From the NCBI GenBank assembly GCA_046350655.1, contig JAXMAB010000005.1, positions 1 to 64,000 of the forward strand: a DNA stretch of 64,000 nt. Reading direction: 5' to 3'. Shown one piece after another: positions 1 to 7,481 of the stretch. The position numbers and the translations under genes are program-made. The notes beneath the pieces are model-generated. The model was not told the DNA's origin and ran no database searches. It saw only the letters and a program-made list of their open reading frames with translations. Position 1 is the stretch's first letter. Each line of letters opens with the position of its first letter. The stretch is from JAEUHO01 sp046350655 (GTDB lineage: Bacteria > Planctomycetota > PLA2 > JAEUHO01).

Positions 1-29
1 CGGACCGCGAGCGAGCCATGGGATCCACC

Positions 30-320
30 TCACGGAGCCACCTGCTCATCCACCTCGACTCCGCCCGCCTCGGCCACCTCCGATGTTGCGTCGCGATCGC
101 TCGCGAGTTCGCAATGCATGTGGTGAATGACCGCCGACTTCAACCAACGAGAGACACCCTTGCCGTTCGGGTTCGCTCGCACGATGCGGCGACCTCGCAC
201 GAGCGCCTCGTAACGCCGCCAATACGCGTCCCACCGCGAACGCGAAACGTGGACGAGCGCGCCGGCCTCCGCGGCCGTGAGCAGCGCGTCGTCGGTTGGC
301 AGGATGCGAGGCCGAGGCAT
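30..320 (-). CDS. Excisionase/AlpA-like helix-turn-helix protein
   Basis: A 96-residue basic protein. Residues about 12-60 (LLTAAEAGALVHVSRSRWDAY) look like the MerR-type helix-turn-helix of AlpA and phage excisionases, where the helix after TAAEAG recognises DNA. Such proteins control excision or transcription in integrative elements. I see no catalytic residues. It lies at the left edge of an accessory region with att remnants and a recombinase stub, which fits a recombination directionality factor, although a simple repressor is possible. Domain call by eye; function inferred. Confidence 0.6.
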   Translation of the reverse strand: MPRPRILPTDDALLTAAEAGALVHVSRSRWDAYWRRYEALVRGRRIVRANPNGKGVSRWLKSAVIHHMHCELASDRDATSEVAEAGGVEVDEQVAP

Positions 321-434
321 CGCTACGCGGCCCTACATCTGTGGCCAGAAGCGATGCGGCCGGAGTGAGTGGTCTTCGTCACGCGCCAGATTCTGACGCG
401 TGTACACAACAAATCAGTTCAGTGGCGGTTCACT

Positions 435-1451
435 CTACTGAACCGAGGACTGAACCGTCGATGCACCCGAAGGGAGCTGGACCTGCAGCCCGCGCTGCGT
501 GAGACGCAACGTGCCCTCGCGCGCGCCAGGGATCTGCTCCAGCAGCCGCTCCTGAATCAAGACGCCGCGCGCACGGATGACGGTCGCACGCGCCAACGAG
601 GCCTCCGCCACCAGGTCGTCGACAGTCGGAGAGGCCGGCATGCCGCGACGTTTCGCGCGCCGCGCCTCCCACGCCTGGTACGCGCGAACGACTTGGATCG
701 CGGCGTTCGTCAGACCGAGGCACGGTTGCTCGGGCCCATCGTGGCTCGGGACCTCGACAGGAGCGTCCTTCCGGGCGTCGGCAACACTGACATCTGCCCC
801 AGGCTGCGCGGCGCGCACCTGCTCCTCCGCCCGAGGCGTACGGGCCGACGTGGCGATCGTCGAGTCCACTTCCTTGAGCGCACGCGCAAGAGCCACCGCC
901 TGCATCCGCGCCCAGGCGTCGTCCACGTGGCGGTGGTACCTTCCGACCTCGGCCTCCGCGAACGCGATGAACGTCTCTTCCTCATGCGTTCGCGGGAAGA
1001 CCTTCGATCCCGCCGTGAGCCGGGCCTCCTCAAGAAAGGTCTCGACGGTCTGCACGTGCTGTCGCGCCCACTCATCGGCGACGGCGATGTCGTCGGGCGA
1101 CCCTCCCAGCAGGGTGTCCAAGAGCGCGTCGATGGCAGCCTTAACCTCCGCGCTACCCTCCCCGTCTCCCATCAACTCGAGGTGTGCATCGATACGCGCG
1201 CGCAGGTTGGCGAGGATCCGTTGCAGCGGGTGTGGGTGGTACCCGACGCAGGCGTCGATCTGGTGGAGAACAACCGAACGACAGATCGACCAGTACGAAC
1301 GCAGCAGCTGAATCGAGCGACGCCGATCCGAGAACCTGGGATCGCCCGAAGGGACCCGGCAGTCGTACAACTTGATCTCGAGCAGTTCGCTGGCCAGGTC
1401 CTTCAACGACGACCCGATCCGGTCCTGACACGCGGCGACGGCCTTCTTCAT
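435..1451 (-). CDS. Hypothetical protein with possible C-terminal winged helix
   Basis: 338 residues, not recognised. The N-terminal two thirds is helical and charged. A low-complexity acidic/proline linker (about residues 220-245) leads to a C-terminal segment beginning TVDDLVAEASLARATVIRAR and ending in a basic strand-rich tail; this looks like a winged helix of the kind found in phage or plasmid replication proteins. The ATG overlaps the TGA of the gene before it in an ATGA arrangement, provided that gene is read with the frameshift described there, so the two were probably co-transcribed. Function unknown; element-encoded by context. Confidence 0.6.
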   Translation of the reverse strand: MKKAVAACQDRIGSSLKDLASELLEIKLYDCRVPSGDPRFSDRRRSIQLLRSYWSICRSVVLHQIDACVGYHPHPLQRILANLRARIDAHLELMGDGEGSAEVKAAIDALLDTLLGGSPDDIAVADEWARQHVQTVETFLEEARLTAGSKVFPRTHEEETFIAFAEAEVGRYHRHVDDAWARMQAVALARALKEVDSTIATSARTPRAEEQVRAAQPGADVSVADARKDAPVEVPSHDGPEQPCLGLTNAAIQVVRAYQAWEARRAKRRGMPASPTVDDLVAEASLARATVIRARGVLIQERLLEQIPGAREGTLRLTQRGLQVQLPSGASTVQSSVQ

Positions 1452-1809
1452 GGCGTCGGGCGCGAGCTCCCGATGAGGCCCGCGGGCGCCGTGCCGGGCA
1501 CCCGCAGCACGAGCACAATGAACGAAGCGAGAGCTCGTCGTCGTCGGTGGGGTCGGTGAGGTTCAGCCCGCAGGACCGCGCGCGCAGATCGTCGAACGTG
1601 CTGTCCGCGAGGGCCGAGTGCAAGCAGCGCGCAAGCCCGGCCTGAAGTTCCTTCGCGTCCGCGGGCGCCACAACTCCGGGGTAACTCGCCTGAAGGCGAA
1701 GCAGATCCCTCAAGGCGAGGCACGAGACGACCGCCTCCGCGAGCGAAAGCACGATGACGCTGCCCGGCAGGCGCGAGTCCGGTTCGGAGGTCGGGATATC
1801 GGTCTTCAT
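1448..1809 (-). CDS. Small hypothetical protein, probably frameshifted near its 3' end
   Basis: The first about 95 codons, from MKTDIPTSEPDSRLPGSV, look like a real protein (leucine-rich helices, then a run LTDPTDDDELSL). In that frame the reading turns into cysteine/arginine-rich nonsense and runs about 300 bp into the next gene. One added base near 1537 switches to a frame reading FIVLVLRVPGTAPAGLIG, whose TGA overlaps the ATG at 1451 as ATGA. I therefore propose a gene of about 120 residues with a single-base deletion. The alternative is that the gene really ends by overlapping its neighbour. Function not recognised. Confidence 0.45.
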
Positions 1810-1889
1810 GAAGGACGGCTGCCACTTGCCAATTGAGGGTCAGGGGGACGGGACCTCGGGGTCTGCTCGACGGGTGCCCCGGTGGACGG

Positions 1890-2342
1890 CTACGACTCGG
1901 CCGCGGGCGCCTCGGTCTCTGCGTCGTCGGGGACCTTGGGGGAGTGCTTCGCCGCGGCCTTCTGCTTCGCCATCAGTTTCTCGATCGCCTCGAATAGGGG
2001 GTCGAGGCGGAACCTGTTGGTCGTCTGGACGCGCTTCTCCCGCTCCAGGTAATTCTTCTTCTCGAGCTCCCGCGCGTAGCCCCGCGCGGTCCCGACACCC
2101 ACGCCCATCCGCTTGGCGAGACTCTTGAACCCCGGGTACGGCGGGTTCTCGTCCCGCTTGTGGTGCATGAGTTGGATGATGAACATGGCCTCCGCGCTGG
2201 TGATCTCGGGCTTGAAGCAGTGGTAGTTCAGGAGGAAGAAGTCCGAGACCGGGGTCCAGCCATGGGCGGCGATCTTGGGGGTCCATCGCTTTGCGACCCC
2301 GTGATCCACCTTCTTCTTCGGGGCGTCGTGGGCGGCGGGCAT
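1890..2342 (-). CDS. Winged-helix DNA-binding protein, replication/phage type
   Basis: 150 residues from the ATG at 2342, chosen because GGAG lies six bases upstream; the frame is open 30 codons further. Residues about 45-115 form a winged helix: SAEAMFIIQLMHHKRD, then FKSLAKRMGVGVGTARGYAR as the helix-turn-helix, then an LEREKR wing. This resembles the N-terminal domains of plasmid/phage replication initiators and DnaD-like proteins. The C-terminal tail is charged and alanine-rich. It is transcribed in the same direction as the upstream island genes. Probably a regulator or replication helper of the mobile element; the exact role is not visible. Confidence 0.65.
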   Translation of the reverse strand: MPAAHDAPKKKVDHGVAKRWTPKIAAHGWTPVSDFFLLNYHCFKPEITSAEAMFIIQLMHHKRDENPPYPGFKSLAKRMGVGVGTARGYARELEKKNYLEREKRVQTTNRFRLDPLFEAIEKLMAKQKAAAKHSPKVPDDAETEAPAAES

Positions 2343-2876
2343 CTGGATCTCCGGACGGGGGTGAATGGACTGCGTAGGCGCGTGGGTTGCGGTCTGAGCG
2401 GTTTCGGCGGCCCGAGGATAAGGGGTACACAAGCACCCCCCAGATTCGCGGGCTGCTCTTCTCCTATGCTCTTCGTCTCACTTGCATCTACCCGTTGCTC
2501 TACGTCCCTGTTCTGTACTTACGCGTCGGGTTTTCGTAGAGCCCCGTGTCGCCAGGTGGACACCCGGGTATCAGAGCACGGACCGGTCCCCCTATCGCCA
2601 GGTTGTCAGGGGGGTATGGCGACTTTTCGTACAGATGCGAGTGGCCGGAAGAGCCGCGATCCCCCCCCGGCGATGCCATCAGCCCCGCCTCGGTCGCGCG
2701 CGCCGCCCCGCCCGCACGTGCGACGTAGGGATCTCGCCGGTCCCAGCACCGGCTTCCAGCACCGCGTCGAAAACGGGCGTGGATCGGGCGGTTATCGGGA
2801 ACCCGTGAATCGCGAACCGGGGGACACTGTTCCGCCGTAACCTGCGTACTCATAGCCTCTTACATCGGTTTCACCG

Positions 2877-2927
2877 GATCGGACTGTCAAGCCGGGGTCG
2901 CGGAGTTCGAGTCCGTCGCTCCCGCCA
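2877..2927 (+). tRNA. Degenerate 3' part of a tRNA-Asp (GUC), att-site remnant
   Basis: The anticodon loop CTGTCAA (anticodon GTC) with an imperfect stem, a T-arm around TTCGAGT and the acceptor end CGCTCCCGCCA are recognisable. There is no D-arm and no 5' acceptor strand (GGGAGCG would be expected), so this is not a working tRNA. The T-stem has also lost a base compared with the second copy at 3311. Integrative elements that use tRNA 3' ends leave exactly such fragments at their far boundary. Confidence 0.6.
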
Positions 2928-3211
2928 TTCATCGATCCACGCGGCCTTCGCTGGCCGCGACCGGTGCCCATCCCTCGAGGCCCTCGGACTCCGAACCCGC
3001 AGCCGGGTGGGGTGGTAGGCGACCAGGATGCGAAGCACCCGCAGGCGCGTAAGGGGGAGGAGGGCGAGCGCAGCGAGCCCGGTGAGGGGGCCTGCCCCCT
3101 CACAAGACAGCGCGGGGGTAGGAGCGAGCGCAGCGAGTGACGTCCCCCGAGGACGGCGCGAAGCGCCGCCCGCAGGGGGCCACACGGCCCCTCCTTTGAG
3201 AACGGCGCGTC

Positions 3212-3267
3212 GCGCGGCACCGGAGGGCGAGATCGCGAACCCCTTCCGCCAACGCGAGGCCCGGTCG
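3212..3267 (+). repeat. 56-bp long form of the dispersed GCGAGGCCCGG repeat
   Basis: This block matches 14050-14105 over its whole 56 bp with eight mismatches and no gap, and ends in the core ACGCGAGGCCCGGTCG shared by many intergenic copies in the window. A third relative at about 22395-22437 is more diverged (GCAAGGCCCGTTCG). Being non-coding and conserved in length, it looks like a REP-type or other dispersed element. Confidence 0.6.
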
Positions 3268-3310
3268 TCTGCAGCCGTCGCGCGCACATGAGGGCCCCAC
3301 CGACGGTCCG

Positions 3311-3339
3311 CGCGGGTTCGAGTCCCGTCGCTCCCGCCA
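3311..3339 (+). tRNA. Second tRNA 3'-end fragment (T-arm and acceptor), att-site remnant
   Basis: GCGGG-TTCGAGT-CCCGT forms a good T-arm (one G-T pair), followed by CGCTCCC, G and CCA. The same acceptor end occurs at 2911-2927. Nothing upstream resembles an anticodon or D-arm. It is the better-kept of the two copies. I read both as crossover sequences left by two integration events at a tRNA-Asp gene lying outside the window to the left. Confidence 0.6.
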
Positions 3340-3616
3340 TTTTCGTTGCCCTTCCTGGCGCGCCGTTGCGCGTCCCTGCGCGTTTGCCGCGCCGACCCGA
3401 CACCGGGGCCCCCTCCCCCGTCTCCGGGCCCTGTCGTGCAAGGACGTGCAACGACGTGGCGGATGTACAGCACACAGGTGAGCACACAGGGCGGCGGCGT
3501 GCGGGTTGGGGACGCACGGGGTCGCAGCGCGGATCGCTGGCCCGTCCGCGGACCCGCAGTTGGGGTGGTCGGGGGATCGCGCCGGACGAGATTGCAGGCG
3601 CGGTCCGCGCGGCGAC

Positions 3617-3664
3617 GGAGGCGGAGGCGGAGGCGGAGGCGGAGGCGGAGGCGGAGGCGGAGGA
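3617..3664. repeat. Hexanucleotide microsatellite GGAGGC x8
   Basis: Eight uninterrupted GGAGGC units, the last ending in A. On the complementary strand it gives artificial Arg-Leu open frames. It lies about 120 bp upstream of the HNH gene start and could be length-variable. Confidence 0.8.
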
Positions 3665-3783
3665 CCCCAGCGAGCGATCGCGGCTTCGATGGCATGACGC
3701 CTCGGGCTGGCGCCCGCTGGGATGAGCGCGAGGGAATCCTAGCATGCACAGGCCCCCATAGCGATCCTGTCGGCGAGCGGCGC

Positions 3784-5199
3784 ATGTCCAAACAACCGTC
3801 AGTCAAAACCATCAAGCGGCTCTTCGCCCTCAGCAGGAACGTCTGCGCGTACCCTGGATGCCCGTCGGTTCTTGTGGATGCAGCAGGCGTCGTAACGGGC
3901 AAGGTGTGTCATATCCGCGCCCAGAACCCGGAAGGTCCCCGCTACGACCCCACACAGACGGATGACGAGCGACACGGCTTCGCGAACCTCGTCTTGATGT
4001 GCGACCCCCATCACAAGCGCATAGATGAGCGGTGGCAGGACTACCCCGTCGATCGCCTGATCGAGATCAAGCACGCCCACGAGACGTCGAAGGGCCCGGA
4101 GCCGTCAGACGCTGTCGCCGAAGAGCTACTGCGTAACAGCGGTTTCACTGGGGATGTGACCCAGTCCGCGGGCGACCACGGCGTGAACGTTGCCGCAGCA
4201 GGGGGCTCGCTGGTGGTCGTTCAGGCGGGCCTGTCATACGAGGATGTCCGCCAAGTTGCACTCGATGTCTACCGGACCAACGCGCTTGAGTTGCGTGGAA
4301 CTGCAGAGGCAGTTGCGCGGGAGCGAGCGGACCGGTTGGTCACTGACTTCCTGGGCGCCCTACGGAAGCAGAGCCCGACGCCACCTACGACGCTCGCGGA
4401 TCCTGACATGCAGAGTGCGCTCTTTGAGGCCCAGCGCACCGCCGCCCGAACAGGCGATCAGAACGTCGCCGAAGTCCTCGTAGGACTGTTGGTAGATCGA
4501 GCGAACCAACCCCTGCGCGACTTGAAGCAGATCGTCCTGACTGAGGCCGTCGAGACCGTCGGGAGGCTCACTCCTGCACAGTTCGACGCCCTCACGTTGG
4601 TTTTCATCCTGAAGTACACGCGCGACTTCGGCGTGCGCGACGTTGCATCACTCGCGGCTTACTTCCAGCGCACAGTGACTCCGTTCCTAGCTGCTGCCGC
4701 CACGACTCGCGCCAGCTTTCAGCACTTGGAGTACGCGGGGTGCGCCACGATCGGAATCGGGGCGGTGAATCTGTGGGATGCGCTTGGGAAGACGTACCCC
4801 CACTGCTTCATCGGCCCGGTTCCAGTTTCTGAAGTGGAGGCCGCGAAGACTGGAGGTTCCATCGATCGTCTCGTCGCAATCGGGCTCTTCACGCGGGAAG
4901 GTGAGACGCAGTTGCGCCTGTGCCCGGTCTTCGACAAGGAGGCCGCGGTCAAGTTCCCGGAGCTTGGCCTCGATCCTGCAAGCGTCGATCGACTGTGGGC
5001 AGGGTTCCGCGGAAAGGCCAACTCGACGGAAGTCGCGGCAGTCGTTCGGGGTGTCTACCCTGCGGCTTCAGATCTGGAGGCATGGTGGAAGGAGCACCCC
5101 GCGCATCTCCAACTTACGAGCGTGGGAATCGCGGTGGCGCACGCGAACTTGCGGCGAAGGGGTCTGGAAGGCTTCGACCTCGGGATGTGGATCAACTGA
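3784..5199 (+). CDS. HNH-motif protein with LPO_1073/Vpar_1526-type body; possible defence effector
   Basis: 471 residues from the ATG at 3784; open sequence further upstream is microsatellite. Residues 15-100 form an HNH-like zinc module: C21 and C26 (CAYPGC), H43 in CHIRA, N68 in ANLVLMC, C73, then DPHHKRID. Residues about 125-200 (GVNVAAAGGSLVVVQAG, then GLSYEDVRQVALDV) match what I remember of the LPO_1073/Vpar_1526 family, which occurs in bacterial accessory regions. The rest is helical with a LWAGFRG segment near the C-terminus. Predicted to cut nucleic acid or sense it and act on the cell. Base use is less GC-extreme than in flanking core genes, which suggests transfer. HNH call firm; defence role inferred from context and family. 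Confidence 0.7.
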   Translation: MSKQPSVKTIKRLFALSRNVCAYPGCPSVLVDAAGVVTGKVCHIRAQNPEGPRYDPTQTDDERHGFANLVLMCDPHHKRIDERWQDYPVDRLIEIKHAHETSKGPEPSDAVAEELLRNSGFTGDVTQSAGDHGVNVAAAGGSLVVVQAGLSYEDVRQVALDVYRTNALELRGTAEAVARERADRLVTDFLGALRKQSPTPPTTLADPDMQSALFEAQRTAARTGDQNVAEVLVGLLVDRANQPLRDLKQIVLTEAVETVGRLTPAQFDALTLVFILKYTRDFGVRDVASLAAYFQRTVTPFLAAAATTRASFQHLEYAGCATIGIGAVNLWDALGKTYPHCFIGPVPVSEVEAAKTGGSIDRLVAIGLFTREGETQLRLCPVFDKEAAVKFPELGLDPASVDRLWAGFRGKANSTEVAAVVRGVYPAASDLEAWWKEHPAHLQLTSVGIAVAHANLRRRGLEGFDLGMWIN

Positions 5200-5235
5200 G
5201 CGGACAACTGCCGGGCTCGCGGGAGCGGGGCTTGT

Positions 5236-5547
5236 TCACCGCGCCTCCCCCTCGAAGAGCATATTCCGGTCCCGGTCCGGCAGCGTCACGCGGACGACTT
5301 CGCCGTCCGCGACGCGGAGGTCGATGCGGATCTGGCGCGCGATGCGCCAGACGAGAGGGCGGTTCATTGCCTCATCGTGGGCTTCCACTTCGGACGTGAA
5401 GACAGCGGGGCGGTCATCCATCGAGAGACCTCCGGCGAACTGCAACCGGAGGCCGTCAAGCGTCGTCGCCAAGAGGACGACGGAACGCGTCGAGTGCGGC
5501 GTCGGGTCCGTCACGCACCAGAGCCTCGTCGTGGCGTCGATTCTCAC
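5236..5547 (-). CDS. Hypothetical protein, about 103 residues
   Basis: Read from the GTG at 5547 (MRIDATTRLWCVTDPT). The GTG overlaps the TGA of the cysteine-rich frame upstream as GTGA, a typical translational coupling. The product mixes short strands and ends in a basic/acidic tail (VRVTLPDRDRNMLFEGEAR). No known domain recognised. It converges on the HNH gene with only 36 bp between the stops. Likely co-transcribed with the zinc-ribbon frame and part of the same small phage-like operon. Confidence 0.5.
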   Translation of the reverse strand: MRIDATTRLWCVTDPTPHSTRSVVLLATTLDGLRLQFAGGLSMDDRPAVFTSEVEAHDEAMNRPLVWRIARQIRIDLRVADGEVVRVTLPDRDRNMLFEGEAR

Positions 5548-5705
5548 TGGGGATCTCCCGTAGCGGGCCCGCCGTGTTCGCAGGGGCCCCGGTAGTGCGG
5601 CCCGTGGGATCGGGTGCACTCGGGGCACCCGTCGTCGCAGTCGGTGCACGGCCGGCCGAGGTCGGTGTCGCTGTCGTCCCCGCACACCGGGCAAGGCCAG
5701 GGGCC
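5544..5705 (-). CDS. Cysteine-rich zinc-ribbon segment in frame behind an amber codon
   Basis: Fifty-three codons following the TAG at 5706-5708, in the same frame as the gene before it. The sequence CPVCGDDSD..PCTDCDDGCPEC has three CxxC knuckles, and further Cys/His residues follow (SHGPHY, PCEHGG), so one or two zinc sites are likely. I find no ATG in this frame; the only GTG would cut the first knuckle in half. The segment is therefore probably the C-terminal half of one protein with the upstream 59 codons, either read through or broken by a nonsense mutation. Confidence 0.45.
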   Translation of the reverse strand, partial: GPWPCPVCGDDSDTDLGRPCTDCDDGCPECTRSHGPHYRGPCEHGGPATGDPQ

Positions 5706-5885
5706 CTACCCGCGGTCGACATGGTCCGCTATCTGCCCCCCGCACAAGCACGGGCAGACCGCCGCCTTCGCCATCGGCAACCCGTCGGGGCCCGCGATAG
5801 GCGAGAGCGCCGTGCACTGCGAGTGGAGGATCCCGAGGTCCGCGGGCCAGGCGCGCACGTCATCGACGGTGATGCGCTCGGCCAT
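5706..5885 (-). CDS. Small cysteine-rich protein ending in TAG, 59 residues
   Basis: From the ATG at 5885 the frame reads MAERITVDDVRAWPADLG, then AKAAVCPCLCGGQIADHV and a TAG. The CPCLC cluster could bind zinc together with the knuckles that continue in frame behind the amber codon. No clear Shine-Dalgarno sequence precedes the start. The frame is closed by another TAG 13 bp short of the IS21-type element, whose insertion may have removed the original promoter. Not recognised; phage-like small metalloprotein by composition. Confidence 0.45.
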   Translation of the reverse strand: MAERITVDDVRAWPADLGILHSQCTALSPIAGPDGLPMAKAAVCPCLCGGQIADHVDRG

Positions 5886-5946
5886 CTGGCCGCTGATGTC
5901 GCGGCGCCTGCAGGCGGCGGACTCGCGGCGCTAGCCCAGCTGTGCG

Positions 5947-6993
5947 TGGTCATGTCAAGTGACCCCCCGATGGTCAAGAAGCGTGACCCCCCTCCGGGGG
6001 CCCGGGGTCAGGCTGCCTTGGGCTCCTTGTCTTGGGACTTCCGGCGGCTCTTGAGCTCCTTCATGCGGTAGGACTCTCCGACGATGGGGACGAGGTGTGC
6101 GTGATGGACGAGGCGGTCGAGGACGGCGCTGGCGATGACGGCGTCGGGGAACACTTCGGCCCAGGACTCGAAGCTCTTGTTGCTGGTGACGATGACGCTG
6201 CCGCGCTCGTAGCGGGAGGCGACGACGCGGAAGAAGGCGTCGGCGACGGCGGGCTCGAGGCGGGTGAAGCCGAGCTCGTCGAGAATGACCAGGTCGGGCT
6301 CCACGAGGCCGCGGACGACGTCCTCGGTGGAGTCGTCGGCGCGGGACGCCTTGAGCTCGGCGGCGAGGTCCTGCATGGTGGTGAAGCGCACGGAGAACCC
6401 GCGCTGGACAGCCTTCATGCCGAGCGCGAGGGCGAGGTGGCTCTTGCCGGTGCCGGGCTGACCGACCAGCGCGACGTTCTCGTGCTTCTCGACGAAGGCA
6501 CACGAGGCGAGGGACTTGACGAGCTTGACGTCGAGCTTGGGCTGGAAGTCGAAGTCGAACTCCTCGAGGGTCTTGGCGACCGGGATGCGCTCGCGGAACG
6601 CGTCGAGGACCTGCGGGACGACGGCGCGGCGCGGGACTGGCCCGCCGCCCGCCTCGATGCGGCGCGCCCACTTGCGCACGGTGCGGACGTCGAGACCGAG
6701 GCGCCGTGCGACCTCCTTCTTCGGAGCGTGCTCGGCGATGAGCGCCTTGACGGCGAGGAACTGGTTCACGGCGATCACTCCTTGCCCTCCGCGGCCGGCG
6801 GGACCCGTCGCCATTGCGACGGACCGGCCGGACGGAATGCTGACCGAGGAGGCCGCCCCGCTGATGCCCGAAGTACCGAAGTGCGCGACCGGGGGGTCGA
6901 GGCCCCCCCCTCGGGGGGGCCTCAAGCCCTCAGATCAAGCCTTCAGAGGGGGTCACGTTTCTTGACCATCAGGGGGGTCACGTTCGATGACCA
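5947..6993 (-). mobile_element. IS21-family deletion derivative, non-autonomous
   Basis: Inverted ends of about 46 bp both begin TGGTCAT. Each carries GTGACCCCCC, then GATGGTCAAGAA, then CGTGACCCCC: left end 5947-5992, right end about 6948-6993. The single internal gene joins an IstA helix-turn-helix to IstB, so the IstA catalytic core has been deleted. I see no target duplication flanking it (left flank CTGTGCG, right flank GTAACAC). It sits between the cysteine-rich genes and the recombinase stub. It could still be moved in trans if a full IS21 relative exists elsewhere. Confidence 0.8.
6008..6769 (-). CDS. istB: IstA(N-terminus)-IstB fusion, IS21-type transposition ATPase
   Basis: 253 residues from the GTG at 6769, picked because AAGGAG lies eight bases upstream. 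Residues 1-50 (VNQFLAVKALIAEHA, then RRLGLDVRTVRKWARR) are the N-terminal helix-turn-helix normally found in the IstA transposase. From about residue 60 the sequence is IstB: Walker A GQPGTGKSHLALALG, Walker B DLVILDELGFT, sensor TSNKSF. IstB normally regulates IstA target choice through ATP-dependent DNA remodelling. The missing IstA DDE domain makes this an in-frame deletion product that keeps the promoter, start and DNA-binding end of istA. Likely inactive alone. Confidence 0.85.
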   Translation of the reverse strand: MNQFLAVKALIAEHAPKKEVARRLGLDVRTVRKWARRIEAGGGPVPRRAVVPQVLDAFRERIPVAKTLEEFDFDFQPKLDVKLVKSLASCAFVEKHENVALVGQPGTGKSHLALALGMKAVQRGFSVRFTTMQDLAAELKASRADDSTEDVVRGLVEPDLVILDELGFTRLEPAVADAFFRVVASRYERGSVIVTSNKSFESWAEVFPDAVIASAVLDRLVHHAHLVPIVGESYRMKELKSRRKSQDKEPKAA

Positions 6994-7172
6994 GTAACAC
7001 CCAGCCGCGCCGACGCGCGCGGCACCGGCACTGCACTCCCAACCCGCTCCATCGCCCCCCGGAGGTCAAGCGCCGTCAGGTCCGCGTAAACCGCCTTGGT
7101 CGTCTCAACCTTCGCGTGCCGGGCGAGCGCCTGCGCGACCCGGGGGTGCACTCCGGCGGCGACGACGCTGCT
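6978..7172 (-). pseudogene. C-terminal stub of a tyrosine recombinase/integrase
   Basis: Reads VAAGVHPRVAQALARHAKV followed by ETTKAVYADLTALDLRGAMERV. This is the last part of a phage-type integrase, with the His of the RH box and the nucleophilic Tyr in KAVYADL. The catalytic Arg and the N-terminal domains are absent upstream, where the frame turns to nonsense. Its stop falls inside the IS21-type end, so the IS trimmed its 3' end. With the tRNA remnants it shows that one or more integrative elements decayed here. Confidence 0.7.
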
Positions 7173-7448
7173 GATGTGTCCCCGACCGAAGCAAACCGCG
7201 CAGGAAGCGGAGAGATGACTGGAGGAATCGCCATCGGTTCGCCGGGGTGATCCGGCGTGGAGATCGTCGATGTCCGAGCACGGGACGGCGGGCGGTCCGG
7301 AGGTGGCGGTCGGCGGGCCGACGCGGGCGCTCGTCGCGGACTTGCCCGGAGAGGCGGCGCCGCCTGTCGGCGTCGAACGTCGCGTCGTGGAAAGCGCGTC
7401 GGTGGTGTCCTGTGATCCGGACGACACGAGTCGAACCGCGACACCCGG

Positions 7449-7467
7449 CCGCGCCGATCCGGCGCGG
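7449..7467 (-). terminator. Hairpin downstream of the cupin gene
   Basis: CCGCGCC and GGCGCGG pair across a five-base loop, 15 bp past the cupin stop on its strand. No strong U tract follows. Probably an intrinsic terminator. Confidence 0.45.
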
Positions 7468-7481
7468 ACCGGGCACGTGCG

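Larger units (their letters stand above)
2433..3783. other. 1.35-kb non-coding junction of the accessory island
   Basis: No convincing gene here. It holds two displaced tRNA-Asp 3' ends (2877-2927 and 3311-3339), one 56-bp form of the dispersed repeat (3212-3267), two copies of a GAGCGCAGCGAG-type motif (3068-3080 and 3125-3137) and a hexamer microsatellite (3617-3664). At 2547-2564 GTGTC and GACAC flank eight bases, followed by TCGCC/GGCGA at about 2594-2620; these could be operators for the divergent winged-helix gene. Open frames across this stretch come from the repeats and the tRNA remnants, not from genes. Confidence 0.6.

Noticed and set aside
2871..3902. Minus-strand frames with GGSDGTRTRAD-like peptides
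   Set aside because: This peptide is the known false translation of tRNA 3' ends; the frames cross the tRNA remnants and the hexamer repeat.
5939..7001. Target-site duplication of the IS21-type element
   Set aside because: Flanks GCTGTGCG and GTAACACC do not match over 4-8 bp, so no duplication can be claimed.
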